Part shown: positions 24,899 through 31,998 of the stretch, piece after piece
Layout: each line of letters begins with the position of its first letter
How positions within the stretch are numbered: position 1 is the first letter of the stretch
NCBI GenBank assembly: GCA_031279015.1
Contig: JAITJI010000041.1
Span: 1 to 42,299, forward strand
Direction: 5' to 3'
DNA: 42,299 nucleotides
Origin: Spirochaetaceae bacterium
Lineage (GTDB): Bacteria; Spirochaetota; Spirochaetia; Treponematales; Breznakiellaceae
Made by a program: the position numbers and the translations under genes
The notes under the pieces: model-generated
Database searches by the model: none
Told to the model about the DNA's origin: nothing
What the model saw: the letters and a program-made list of their open reading frames with translations, nothing else

Positions 24899-25273
24899 AT
24901 GAACAATCACAGTGAAACAACAGCAATAAAAAAAGTCATCAACGATTACAGAGAAGGCACTTACAAGGCAGACACAAAAACCCTCCAGAGTGTTTTCCAC
25001 GAAAAGGCCGTGATGAACGGGTACCTTGGACCAGATCCGTTAATTGCGGATCCTTCCGGCTTTATCGCGGATATCGGCGGCTCCCCCTCAATGGAATCCA
25101 AAGGAGATCCCTACCAGGCGGAAATAGAATCAATACGTATCGAAGGTAATGTAGCTTCGGTAATTCTATCAGAAACCGGTTTTCGCGGGCAAGGGGTTTT
25201 GGTAGATTTCTTCCATCTCATCAAAACAAACGGGAAATGGCAGATTATTTCCAAGCTTTTTACCACAGTATAG
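24899..25273 (+). CDS. Small NTF2-like / lumazine-binding-like (SnoaL-fold) protein
   Basis: This 124-residue protein fits the NTF2-like fold. An N-terminal helix (TAIKKVINDYREGTYKAD) is followed by LQSVFHEKAVMNGYLGPD and the end VDFFHLIKTNGKWQIISKLF, as in the lumazine-binding-like subgroup. Such folds serve as small isomerases, hydratases or ligand-binding proteins. It stands divergent from the catabolic cluster behind a perfect GGAGG site, so it may act on or bind a cluster intermediate. That link is inferred from position only. Catalytic residues cannot be assigned. Confidence 0.75.
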   Translation: MNNHSETTAIKKVINDYREGTYKADTKTLQSVFHEKAVMNGYLGPDPLIADPSGFIADIGGSPSMESKGDPYQAEIESIRIEGNVASVILSETGFRGQGVLVDFFHLIKTNGKWQIISKLFTTV

Positions 25274-25345
25274 CAGTTTTCCTGTATCTGTATGTAAATT
25301 TATACAGGAATTCATAAAAATGAATTCCTGTACCATAAAACTGCT
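25272..25345 (+). terminator. Nested, mutually exclusive hairpins after the NTF2-like gene
   Basis: An outer stem AGCAGTTTT / AAAACTGCT (25272-25280 with 25337-25345) begins inside the stop codon. Within it, TACAGGAATTCAT (25303-25315) pairs perfectly with ATGAATTCCTGTA (25320-25332). The same TACAGGAA can instead pair with TTCCTGTA upstream (25279-25287). The competing folds resemble an attenuator or a complex terminator. No long T-run follows. Confidence 0.5.
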
Positions 25346-25550
25346 AAAGATGATCGTCAACCGGGATTTTTTGTTTTTTAATACAGAAAATCTTAAAATA
25401 TGATGGATTGATGGTAGAAAATGTTTATCTTCTTGGAAAATTTTAAAAATATTATTATTTTATGAATAAAACATAGCCTTGTTAAAAATAGGGTTGCGTT
25501 TATTTATATGATTAGGCCCTATGGTTGAGGAAGGCAGGAGGGGTTAAAGG
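25346..25550. other. AT-rich leader region of the AraC-type regulator
   Basis: About 200 very AT-rich bases precede the regulator. I see no gene. They probably contain its promoter, but the many AT runs make any single -10/-35 choice unreliable. Confidence 0.4.
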
Positions 25551-26420
25551 ATGTCTATCAGTAATCTTATTGAAAACATGCATGGTTCTTCCCCTCCGTT
25601 CCAGCCTTCCATCAACATGCAGGTGTATAATTATAGAGAAAAAGTTATTGACTGGAATATATTAAGCGTCAAGAAGGGCGCCCTCTGTTATCAGTTTAAA
25701 ACCGGTCCAAATGCAGATGAATGTTCTATCCAATTGCTGCCCGATGCCTGCCTGAATATTCTCTTTGAATGTGATCGGAATCATCCCAAGGCTCTGTTTT
25801 CGGGTTTCTTTTTTAAACCAAACCAATTAGTTTTGAAACCGGAAACAAAGTATTTTGGTTTCAAACCTTACTCCAGTCTTGGTTATAAAATAGGCGCCTG
25901 TTCCGTAAACGAGCTCTTGAATATGTCGGTGGATTTTGCCTCTATATGTCCTAATGCTGAAAGACTGGTAGAAAAAATAAGCGTCACCGATGATTTTAAT
26001 GCACAGATCGCCCTGTTTAATGAATTTTCTAATGTAGAAATAATAAATCGCAACCATACCCCTACATTTGTAGATTATATTACACTGATAATCTGTGCTT
26101 CCAAGGGGAACATACTCTTTAATAACCTGCAGCGTATCCTGGGCTATTCCGAAAGATACATCCGGGAAAAATTCAAGGATACTTACGGATTCTCACCAAA
26201 AAGATACAGTAATGTGATGCGGTTCCAGAATATACTAAAGAAATTGCTGCTCACCAAATATTACGATCTTCCTTCACTGGCTGTAGACAACGGCTATTTT
26301 GATCAATCTCATTTTATTCATGAATTCCAGCAATTCGTATCAATGCCGCCGGAAAAGTATCGAAAAAACTTTCATACATTTCTAAAAAAATCTTTAAATA
26401 AAGGAGGTTGCCGCATATAA
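25551..26420 (+). CDS. AraC-family transcriptional regulator
   Basis: The 289-residue protein has an AraC helix-turn-helix domain in its last 100 residues. The first helix-turn-helix is LQRILGYSERYIREKFKDTY, and the second is LAVDNGYFDQSHFIHEFQQF ending in the PEKYRK segment. The N-terminal part (about 1-170) resembles the DUF6597-type sensor found in AraC regulators, with LLPDACLNILFECD. A GGAGGGG site lies before the ATG. It is placed between the catabolic cluster and the flavin reductase gene, so it may control either or both in response to the substrate. The coding region is clearly more AT-rich than its neighbours, a possible sign of separate origin. Confidence 0.87.
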   Translation: MSISNLIENMHGSSPPFQPSINMQVYNYREKVIDWNILSVKKGALCYQFKTGPNADECSIQLLPDACLNILFECDRNHPKALFSGFFFKPNQLVLKPETKYFGFKPYSSLGYKIGACSVNELLNMSVDFASICPNAERLVEKISVTDDFNAQIALFNEFSNVEIINRNHTPTFVDYITLIICASKGNILFNNLQRILGYSERYIREKFKDTYGFSPKRYSNVMRFQNILKKLLLTKYYDLPSLAVDNGYFDQSHFIHEFQQFVSMPPEKYRKNFHTFLKKSLNKGGCRI

Positions 26421-26471
26421 CGAAGACTGTTTACGCTTCGACCGCCAACAGGCGGATCGGGCTGCGGTTTT
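26411..26471 (+). terminator. Three-way-junction terminator at the end of the AraC gene
   Basis: CCGCA (26411-26415) pairs with TGCGG (26463-26467). It encloses CGAAG / CTTCG (26421-26425 with 26436-26440) and CCGCC-AACA-GGCGG (26442-26455). TTTT follows at 26468-26471. The element begins within the last codons of the regulator gene. Confidence 0.5.
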
Positions 26472-26523
26472 GTCAGGGCATTCGTTTTGCTCATGTCCAC
26501 GCAAGACTTCCACCTATAGTTTG

Positions 26524-26558
26524 CCGGATAAGGAAATGCTGTACATTTTCTTATCCGG
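26524..26558 (+). promoter_or_regulatory. 15-bp stem-loop in the leader of the flavin reductase gene
   Basis: CCGGATAAGGAAATG (26524-26538) pairs with CATTTTCTTATCCGG (26544-26558), with one G-U pair and a five-base loop. No T-run follows, so termination is unlikely. It lies 40 bases before the ATG at 26599 and could be a regulatory or stabilising 5' hairpin. Confidence 0.5.
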
Positions 26559-26598
26559 ACCGTCAAAATCCCATATAATTGAGGAGGAGAGCAGTATT

Positions 26599-28500
26599 AT
26601 GACGAAAAAATTTGAATTTGCAGTACCAGCACTGGGGCTGGTATGGATAACGTTTATGATTGGCCTGGGGGCATGCCAAATCGGACAGGGGGGCCGGATA
26701 ACACCGGGGACCTACACCGCCAGCGCCAAAGGCCATGCCAGTGAGGTGTCTGTAGAGGTAACCGTGGATAGTACGGGGAATATAACCCAGGTCCAGGTCA
26801 ATGCTGCGGGGGAAACTCCGAAGATCGGTGGTGAAGCGGCGCCTAAAATGGCGGCGTGGGTCCTGGAGGCCCAGCGTCTTGATGTGGATACCATTTCCGG
26901 AGCCACAGTTACCTCTCTGGCGGTTCTCACAGCAACGGAGAAGGCCCTTAAACAGGCGGGGGTCAACACGGCCCTGCTCAAAGCGAAGGGGGGAGGGAGC
27001 GCCTCAAACGAGGAGATAACCGTGGATGTGGGGGTCATCGGTGGCGGCGCTTCCGGGACCGCCGGAGCTGCGGCAGCCATTGACCAGCAGGCCAAGGTCC
27101 TGATGGTGGAAGCCACAGGGAACATCGGGGGGATCAGCCGGTTCTTTGCCGGAGGGCCCTTTGCGGTGGAGTCCCACCTCCAGTACGAGGCAGGGGAGGA
27201 ATACTCCAAGATCAAGAAAGCCGCGGTTTTTCAGACGATCAACGACTATGCCCACTACATCAACTACGCTCCCCTCACCAGGGCCATTGTGGAAAAATCC
27301 GGGGATACGATCCGCTGGCTGGAGACCTGGGGAATCACCTTTCATGTCAATCCCGAGACCCCCCAGATTGCCCACCGGGACAATGATATGAAATGGCGGA
27401 TGTACCATTGGTACGATCTCTTCAGCTATGAAGCTAGTGATAAGGCGGCCATTGATGTGGTCCATGAAAATTTGGCGAAACGGGGCCTGGACCTCAGGCT
27501 AAACACCACGGCCACAGAGCTCCTCATTGACTCCCAGGGCCGGGTCACCGGGTTCATCGCCCGGAAAAAGGACGGCGGAACCCTGACGGTCCATGCCAAG
27601 GCGGTTATCCTAGCCACAGGCGGATACGCAGGGAACCATGAGATGATGCAGGAGTATTACAACACCCCCTACCTCGGCCTCTGGGGAGTGGACGGCAGCG
27701 GTATCAAAATGGCCTGGGAAGCGGGGGCCGCCAAGTGGGACACCGCCTCTACCCTGCTCCATGGTAACGGTCTTGCGGCCGCTGCGAATCCCGGGGAGAT
27801 CAGTGTGGCCAATTCCGCCTTTGACCGGATCGTCCGGTCCCCCCTCCTCTGGATCGATCAATCGGGAAATCGGTTTGTCAATGAGGAAGTGGTCTGGGAC
27901 ACGGCCTATACCTCCAACGCAGGGTACTCCGTAGGGGGCGTCTATTTTATCCTGGTAGACAAGGCCACCCTGGACGCCTATACGGGAGGGAAGACCCTGA
28001 TCATGGATACCGCTATTGGCGGCCCCAACATGGCGGAAGGGGATTTCACAGTCCTGGCCGAGGAAGGGGTGCGGCAGGGGATCATCACCAAAGGCGGCAC
28101 CCTGGAGGAACTGGCTGAAAAACTCGGCATGGACCCGGATCGGCTTATCCGGAACGTGCAAGAGTATAACCAGGCAATTCAGACCAAGCAGGATGTGTTC
28201 GGCAAATCCGCGGTAAGCCTGGTGTATCCTGTTTCCGCAGGGCCCTTCTACGCGGCCAAGATGCAGATCAGCAACCTGGGAACCTTGGGGGGTGTGCGGG
28301 TCAATGAAAAGCTCCAGGCCACGGATACGGACCTGAAGCCCATCCCCGGCCTCTATGTGGTGGGAAACAACGCGGCGGGTTTCTACGGTAATATCACCAG
28401 CTACCCCCCCTACGAGGGGCTTGCCACAGGCTTTGCCTGGAACTCGGGCCGGATCGCCGGTGAATATGCTGCCGCAGAGGCAAAGGCCAGCGGCAAATAA
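26599..28500 (+). CDS. Lipoprotein flavin reductase with FMN-binding domain and fumarate-reductase-like FAD domain
   Basis: The ATG at 26599 is preferred because GAGGAGGAG precedes it and a lipoprotein signal follows (IGLGAC lipobox). The 633-residue product has an FMN_bind domain (about 35-125) whose DTISGATVTS motif offers Thr103 for covalent FMN attachment by ApbE. It then has a FAD_binding_2 domain beginning VGVIGGGASGTAGAAAAI. Such exported enzymes reduce unsaturated acids as electron acceptors. The usual fumarate site is altered: the position of the proton-donor Arg reads NRFVNEEVVWD (Trp433), and the C-terminal HGANRLGGN-type motif is GFYGNITSYPPYEG. It is therefore probably not a fumarate reductase; another enoate, for example an aryl acrylate, may be used. 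No cytochrome is encoded nearby. Confidence 0.87.
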   Translation: MTKKFEFAVPALGLVWITFMIGLGACQIGQGGRITPGTYTASAKGHASEVSVEVTVDSTGNITQVQVNAAGETPKIGGEAAPKMAAWVLEAQRLDVDTISGATVTSLAVLTATEKALKQAGVNTALLKAKGGGSASNEEITVDVGVIGGGASGTAGAAAAIDQQAKVLMVEATGNIGGISRFFAGGPFAVESHLQYEAGEEYSKIKKAAVFQTINDYAHYINYAPLTRAIVEKSGDTIRWLETWGITFHVNPETPQIAHRDNDMKWRMYHWYDLFSYEASDKAAIDVVHENLAKRGLDLRLNTTATELLIDSQGRVTGFIARKKDGGTLTVHAKAVILATGGYAGNHEMMQEYYNTPYLGLWGVDGSGIKMAWEAGAAKWDTASTLLHGNGLAAAANPGEISVANSAFDRIVRSPLLWIDQSGNRFVNEEVVWDTAYTSNAGYSVGGVYFILVDKATLDAYTGGKTLIMDTAIGGPNMAEGDFTVLAEEGVRQGIITKGGTLEELAEKLGMDPDRLIRNVQEYNQAIQTKQDVFGKSAVSLVYPVSAGPFYAAKMQISNLGTLGGVRVNEKLQATDTDLKPIPGLYVVGNNAAGFYGNITSYPPYEGLATGFAWNSGRIAGEYAAAEAKASGK

Positions 28501-28676
28501 GCCCTTTTATGGGATGGCGGGAAGGCGTGTAACCAATGCCTGTTTCCAATTTTTTATCTGCAAGATAATTCGGCGGGGTCTGGGGCGATAGTCCCTGTCC
28601 CCGCCTTCAACAAGGCGCTTTTGCGTTACTCTACAACCTTTGCGTCAATTTTTTATTCGCAGTGGGGTCTAATACC

Positions 28677-28706
28677 CCGCCCCTTGGGGCGGAGGGGTTC
28701 ATTTTT
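28677..28706 (+). terminator. GC-rich hairpin with trailing T-run
   Basis: CCGCCC (28677-28682) and GGGCGG (28687-28692) close a CTTG loop, and ATTTTT follows a short spacer. It overlaps a second possible hairpin, GGGGT-CTAAT-ACCCC, so the two are mutually exclusive. It could end the flavin reductase transcript or belong to a repeat unit. Confidence 0.45.
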
Positions 28707-28827
28707 GTGTTAATCCGCCGCCTGTATGCGGCCCAGAATGTCGCTGTATACCCACACGCTTTGCGTATTGCCGGCGGGTTTTGTTCTCCTTTTTACCCGG
28801 AGTTAAAAATAAACCAAACCCGCCCCA

Positions 28828-28863
28828 ATGGTAACGCCGGTCGGCATGGTTACGCCGGTCGGC
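28828..28863 (+). repeat. Two tandem copies of an 18-bp unit
   Basis: ATGGTAACGCCGGTCGGC (28828-28845) is followed at once by ATGGTTACGCCGGTCGGC (28846-28863), differing at one base. No function is evident. Confidence 0.85.
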
Positions 28864-29278
28864 CCTTTTTGGAAAAGGCGCTGCCGCCGATGGCGCTTAC
28901 TCTTTTCCTGCTTATTCGCGCGGGGATGGGGACTGTTTTGCCGGAGCCGGTATAGCCGGTAATAATCATTTCCTGGTCCGCTCAGATTTTGGCTTGAAAT
29001 CAAAAAATTTTAGGTTGAAGTCTAAAGACTTGGGAACAAAACCTCTAGACGGCAGGGTATTTGGGGGCACGGAATTGATGAAAAGGGAAAAATTTAAGCT
29101 ACCGGGACCGGGTACTTGACGAGGCCAAAACAGCCCCACATAATGACCTGTGGTGGGAGTCTGCTTGTATGTTTTCCGCTGTCCGAAGCATAGAAATATT
29201 ATAGCCAGTACAGAAAATTTGTGCAAGCGGAATGTCAAGCCTTCCGGCGGTAAATGTCCGCTTCTAGTGGGTAACGGT

Positions 29279-29320
29279 GACTTGCGGGGTGTGTGTAGCA
29301 TTCTACCCGCAAGTCGTTTT
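29279..29320 (+). terminator. 10-bp perfect stem followed by GTTTT
   Basis: GACTTGCGGG (29279-29288) pairs with CCCGCAAGTC (29306-29315) over a 17-nt loop and is followed by GTTTT. It is a plausible intrinsic terminator in the plus direction, yet no gene lies directly upstream. It may close a non-coding RNA or belong to a dispersed repeat. Confidence 0.45.
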
Positions 29321-29431
29321 AGCCAGTCTTGGGGGAGTGTTAGGGGGGCTTGTGCCCCCCAACTTTTATCGGGGCGGGCATTACCCACCTTCCACTTTCT
29401 TCTTTCTAAAACATTTATTCAAGGGAAGTAT

Positions 29432-30505
29432 ATGAGTGACTTAAAAATATGGACGATCCTATTGATGGGTATTGGGAGGGTATGCCTTTTTCTTGTCCTG
29501 GGTTTCACGGCAGCCTCCTGTACCGGTAGATCCTCCGGCATGGGGGGAATACGGTTTTCCAATGGGAAATTCGGTTTTCTTTGTGTGGACGAATCATCTC
29601 CAGGGGCGAATAAGGCCCGGTTGTCCCTGGCGGACTATCAAGGGGCCAAGGCGGTACGGGTGAAACTGTCCGGAAGCGGCGTACCCTATATCGCTATCGA
29701 TGCCTCCGGTATCCTGGCGGAGCGGGTAAGGGATCTCCGGGAAATGCTGATCACCATCGCGGTGGAACACCCCGACGGGGAATTCTACGCTGTCTCCGGC
29801 GACATCTACGCCTATAGCGGGACGGATCGTTTGGAGTCCGCCGATCCGTGGTCGGTTTATCTGCCCAATAAAAACCCCAATATAGCCCGGGCGGTTTTGG
29901 ACGGGGAAACGGAATACTTTGTTCCCGGCGCCTATAACTTTTTTGTCCTGACCCGGAAGGTCGATAATGCCCTGGGAGAGGGGAAAGAACCCTGCGATCT
30001 GCTCATCACGGAGATCCGCTTTTTGGATGCCAATGGCAGGGATCTGCCGGTAAACCCCGACGCCGGCTTCAATGCTCCTGAGGGCTTTGGCCTCCCTGAC
30101 CGGTCGAATCTGCTTGCCGCGGCAGCGGAGACCATCATACCCGGTGCGGAGGGCATTTCCAAAAACTGGGGACAGGCGGTGAACATCTTCACGGTAAAAA
30201 ATGGCGGCCCCCTTAATCCTGGGCTGTTGATACCCGGACTCATTATCACGGTATACTATTCATCCATTACGGCCCCGGAACTTATTCTGCAAAGCTGGAC
30301 CGAGGGGGCGCCGGAAAGCGCCGGTTGGGCAAAAATTGCCCCGGGGGCGGTAAACGATTCGGGGACCACCGCCCAGTTCCTGTATGGAGATTTGGTAACC
30401 GCCTTTGGTACGGAGAATTTTTCCCAATACCTTGATCGGATCTATGCCGGCGATACCGGCAGGGAATTAACCGTATATGCGGTTACCCTCAGTGTATCGC
30501 GCTGA
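29432..30505 (+). CDS. Predicted lipoprotein of unknown function
   Basis: The ATG at 29432 gives a protein of 357 residues with a clear signal peptide (hydrophobic run VCLFLVLGF) and a cysteine after TAAS that could be lipidated. The remainder is rich in short beta strands, glycine and aromatic residues, for example YIAIDASGILAERV and PGLLIPGLIITVYYSS, which suggests one or two beta-sandwich or carbohydrate-binding-like modules. I recognise no catalytic motif or named family. A weak AAGGGAAG lies before the start. It precedes a solute-binding lipoprotein and a sensor kinase and may be a surface component of that sensing unit, but this is only positional. Confidence 0.65.
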   Translation: MSDLKIWTILLMGIGRVCLFLVLGFTAASCTGRSSGMGGIRFSNGKFGFLCVDESSPGANKARLSLADYQGAKAVRVKLSGSGVPYIAIDASGILAERVRDLREMLITIAVEHPDGEFYAVSGDIYAYSGTDRLESADPWSVYLPNKNPNIARAVLDGETEYFVPGAYNFFVLTRKVDNALGEGKEPCDLLITEIRFLDANGRDLPVNPDAGFNAPEGFGLPDRSNLLAAAAETIIPGAEGISKNWGQAVNIFTVKNGGPLNPGLLIPGLIITVYYSSITAPELILQSWTEGAPESAGWAKIAPGAVNDSGTTAQFLYGDLVTAFGTENFSQYLDRIYAGDTGRELTVYAVTLSVSR

Positions 30506-30591
30506 ACCGCAGTCGATTCTACAGATATGGACGGATTGCAAAATAACCGGAGAAGCATGAAGTCCGGTTTTTTGACCGGAAAGGTGAAAGT

Positions 30592-31998
30592 ATGTACTTA
30601 AAAAATAATATAATGGCAATACTGGTCTTGGTACTGAGTATATTTTCTGTTTCCTGCAAAGGTCCTGCATTGTCGCAAAAAGGGAAAACATCCCGGCAGG
30701 TTTCTTCCCCCGCCCTGGCAGGAAGGGAGCTTCCAGCCTCCACCGCCAGATACACCGACGATGGCAAACGGATCATCACCATCGGTACCTGGTATGACCG
30801 TTTTTATGTCAGTAAACACAAGAGCATACAGGACGATCCCCGTATGACAGAACCGGTTACCGCACAGATGCAGCTTGATGCGGTACGCAGACTCGAAGCT
30901 AAATACAATGTCGTGCTGAATTATGTGAATCTTACCTTTGAGGGAGTACAGGAAAGCATTGCCGTATCCATCGTTGCCGGGGCGCCGGATGTAGATATCT
31001 ACGAGGCGGATCTTCAGTTCGGGATCCCCGCGGCGTTAAATAACTATGCCATTTCCCTGGAAGAAATGGGATTGCAGGATACCGATGTTTTTGGTTCTCA
31101 AACCGTAATGAAGCACCTTGTCCTGACAGGCCAGCAGGAATCCTTTCTTTTTACCCCTTCCAGCAACGGCGCCACCAGCGCCTATGTGCTCGCCTTTAAC
31201 ATGGATCTGATAAAGGCCGCTAAACTCACAAATCCCCAGGACCTCTATGATCGTGACAAGTGGACCTGGGAAAAATGGCGGGAGTACCTCCGTGTACTTA
31301 CCCAGGATGCCGACGATGACGGCAATATCGACATCTACGGATTCAGTGGCTACTGGACCTACCTCCTCTCGAATCTGCTTCTGTCTAACAACACCGGTAT
31401 TGCCCCGGGTCTTACGGAAACTCTCTCGGATCCAAAGACCGCTGAGGTATTGGAATTTATCAACACCATCTATAACGTAGATAAGACTGCTCGTCCCTGG
31501 GACCGGTCAAACTGGGAGATCAACAACCGCCTTTACGCAGAGGGGCTCTCCGGTTTTTGGATAGGCGCCGATTGGATATTCAATGAACAGGGCGGCGGCG
31601 ATCTTCCATTTGAAATAGGCGTGGTTCCCTGGCCCAGAGGACCCATGGGCAGTTTTGAAGAAAACCGTCACAGCCAGCCCCAGGGCAACTGGTATTTTAT
31701 TCCCCGGGGGGTTGAGGAACCCCGGCTGGTGTACGATGTGATCTTTGACTGGATGAACTGGTATGATGGCGACCTGAGCATCGGTGCGATGAATACCTGG
31801 TCCCGGACCATGTATATGACGGAACGTAACTATCAATATGCATCCATGATGGCCTCCAGACCTGGTTTCGATCTCTGGGAAAATTTGGGAACCGGCTTTT
31901 CACTGTTGCCCCTGTTGTTTTCCGAACAGACTCCCCAGGAACTAATCGCTGAAAACCGGCAAATTTTTCAGAATGCCTTGGATAAATATTTCAAATGA
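30592..31998 (+). CDS. Extracellular solute-binding lipoprotein (ABC type, family 1)
   Basis: The 468-residue protein has a lipoprotein signal peptide ending FSVSC and then a mature region with the type-1 sugar-binding-protein pattern. ITIGTWYDRFYV forms the first strand, IVAGAPDVDIYEADLQFG the ligand-site region, and YVLAFNMDLIKAAKLTNPQDLYDRDKWTWEKW is spread over the domain hinge. A tryptophan-rich later part follows. No permease or ATPase genes accompany it. Instead its last codons overlap the start of a BvgS-like kinase (ATGA at 31995-31998). It therefore more likely presents a ligand to the kinase than feeds a transporter. The ligand is unknown; a carbohydrate is the family norm. Confidence 0.85.
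   Translation: MYLKNNIMAILVLVLSIFSVSCKGPALSQKGKTSRQVSSPALAGRELPASTARYTDDGKRIITIGTWYDRFYVSKHKSIQDDPRMTEPVTAQMQLDAVRRLEAKYNVVLNYVNLTFEGVQESIAVSIVAGAPDVDIYEADLQFGIPAALNNYAISLEEMGLQDTDVFGSQTVMKHLVLTGQQESFLFTPSSNGATSAYVLAFNMDLIKAAKLTNPQDLYDRDKWTWEKWREYLRVLTQDADDDGNIDIYGFSGYWTYLLSNLLLSNNTGIAPGLTETLSDPKTAEVLEFINTIYNVDKTARPWDRSNWEINNRLYAEGLSGFWIGADWIFNEQGGGDLPFEIGVVPWPRGPMGSFEENRHSQPQGNWYFIPRGVEEPRLVYDVIFDWMNWYDGDLSIGAMNTWSRTMYMTERNYQYASMMASRPGFDLWENLGTGFSLLPLLFSEQTPQELIAENRQIFQNALDKYFK

Larger units (their letters stand above)
28501..29431. repeat. 931-base gene-free block of palindromes and repeats
   Basis: No convincing gene is present on either strand. The block contains many GC-rich stem-loops: GGCGGGG / CCCCGCC at 28572-28605, GGGGT / ACCCC at 28664-28678, CCGCCC-CTTG-GGGCGG at 28677-28692, AAGCGGA / TCCGCTT at 29225-29263, GACTTGCGGG / CCCGCAAGTC at 29279-29315 and GGGGGGC-TTGT-GCCCCCC at 29343-29360. 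The pattern suggests dispersed repeat units, or one or more structured RNAs between two transcription units. Confidence 0.55.

Noticed and set aside
28828-28863. CRISPR-like repeat
   Set aside because: Only two directly adjacent copies without spacers; no cas genes in the window.
28662-28955. 97-codon open frame in the gene-free block
   Set aside because: It crosses hairpins and the tandem repeat, has no ribosome site and no domain; it more likely reflects the repeat composition.
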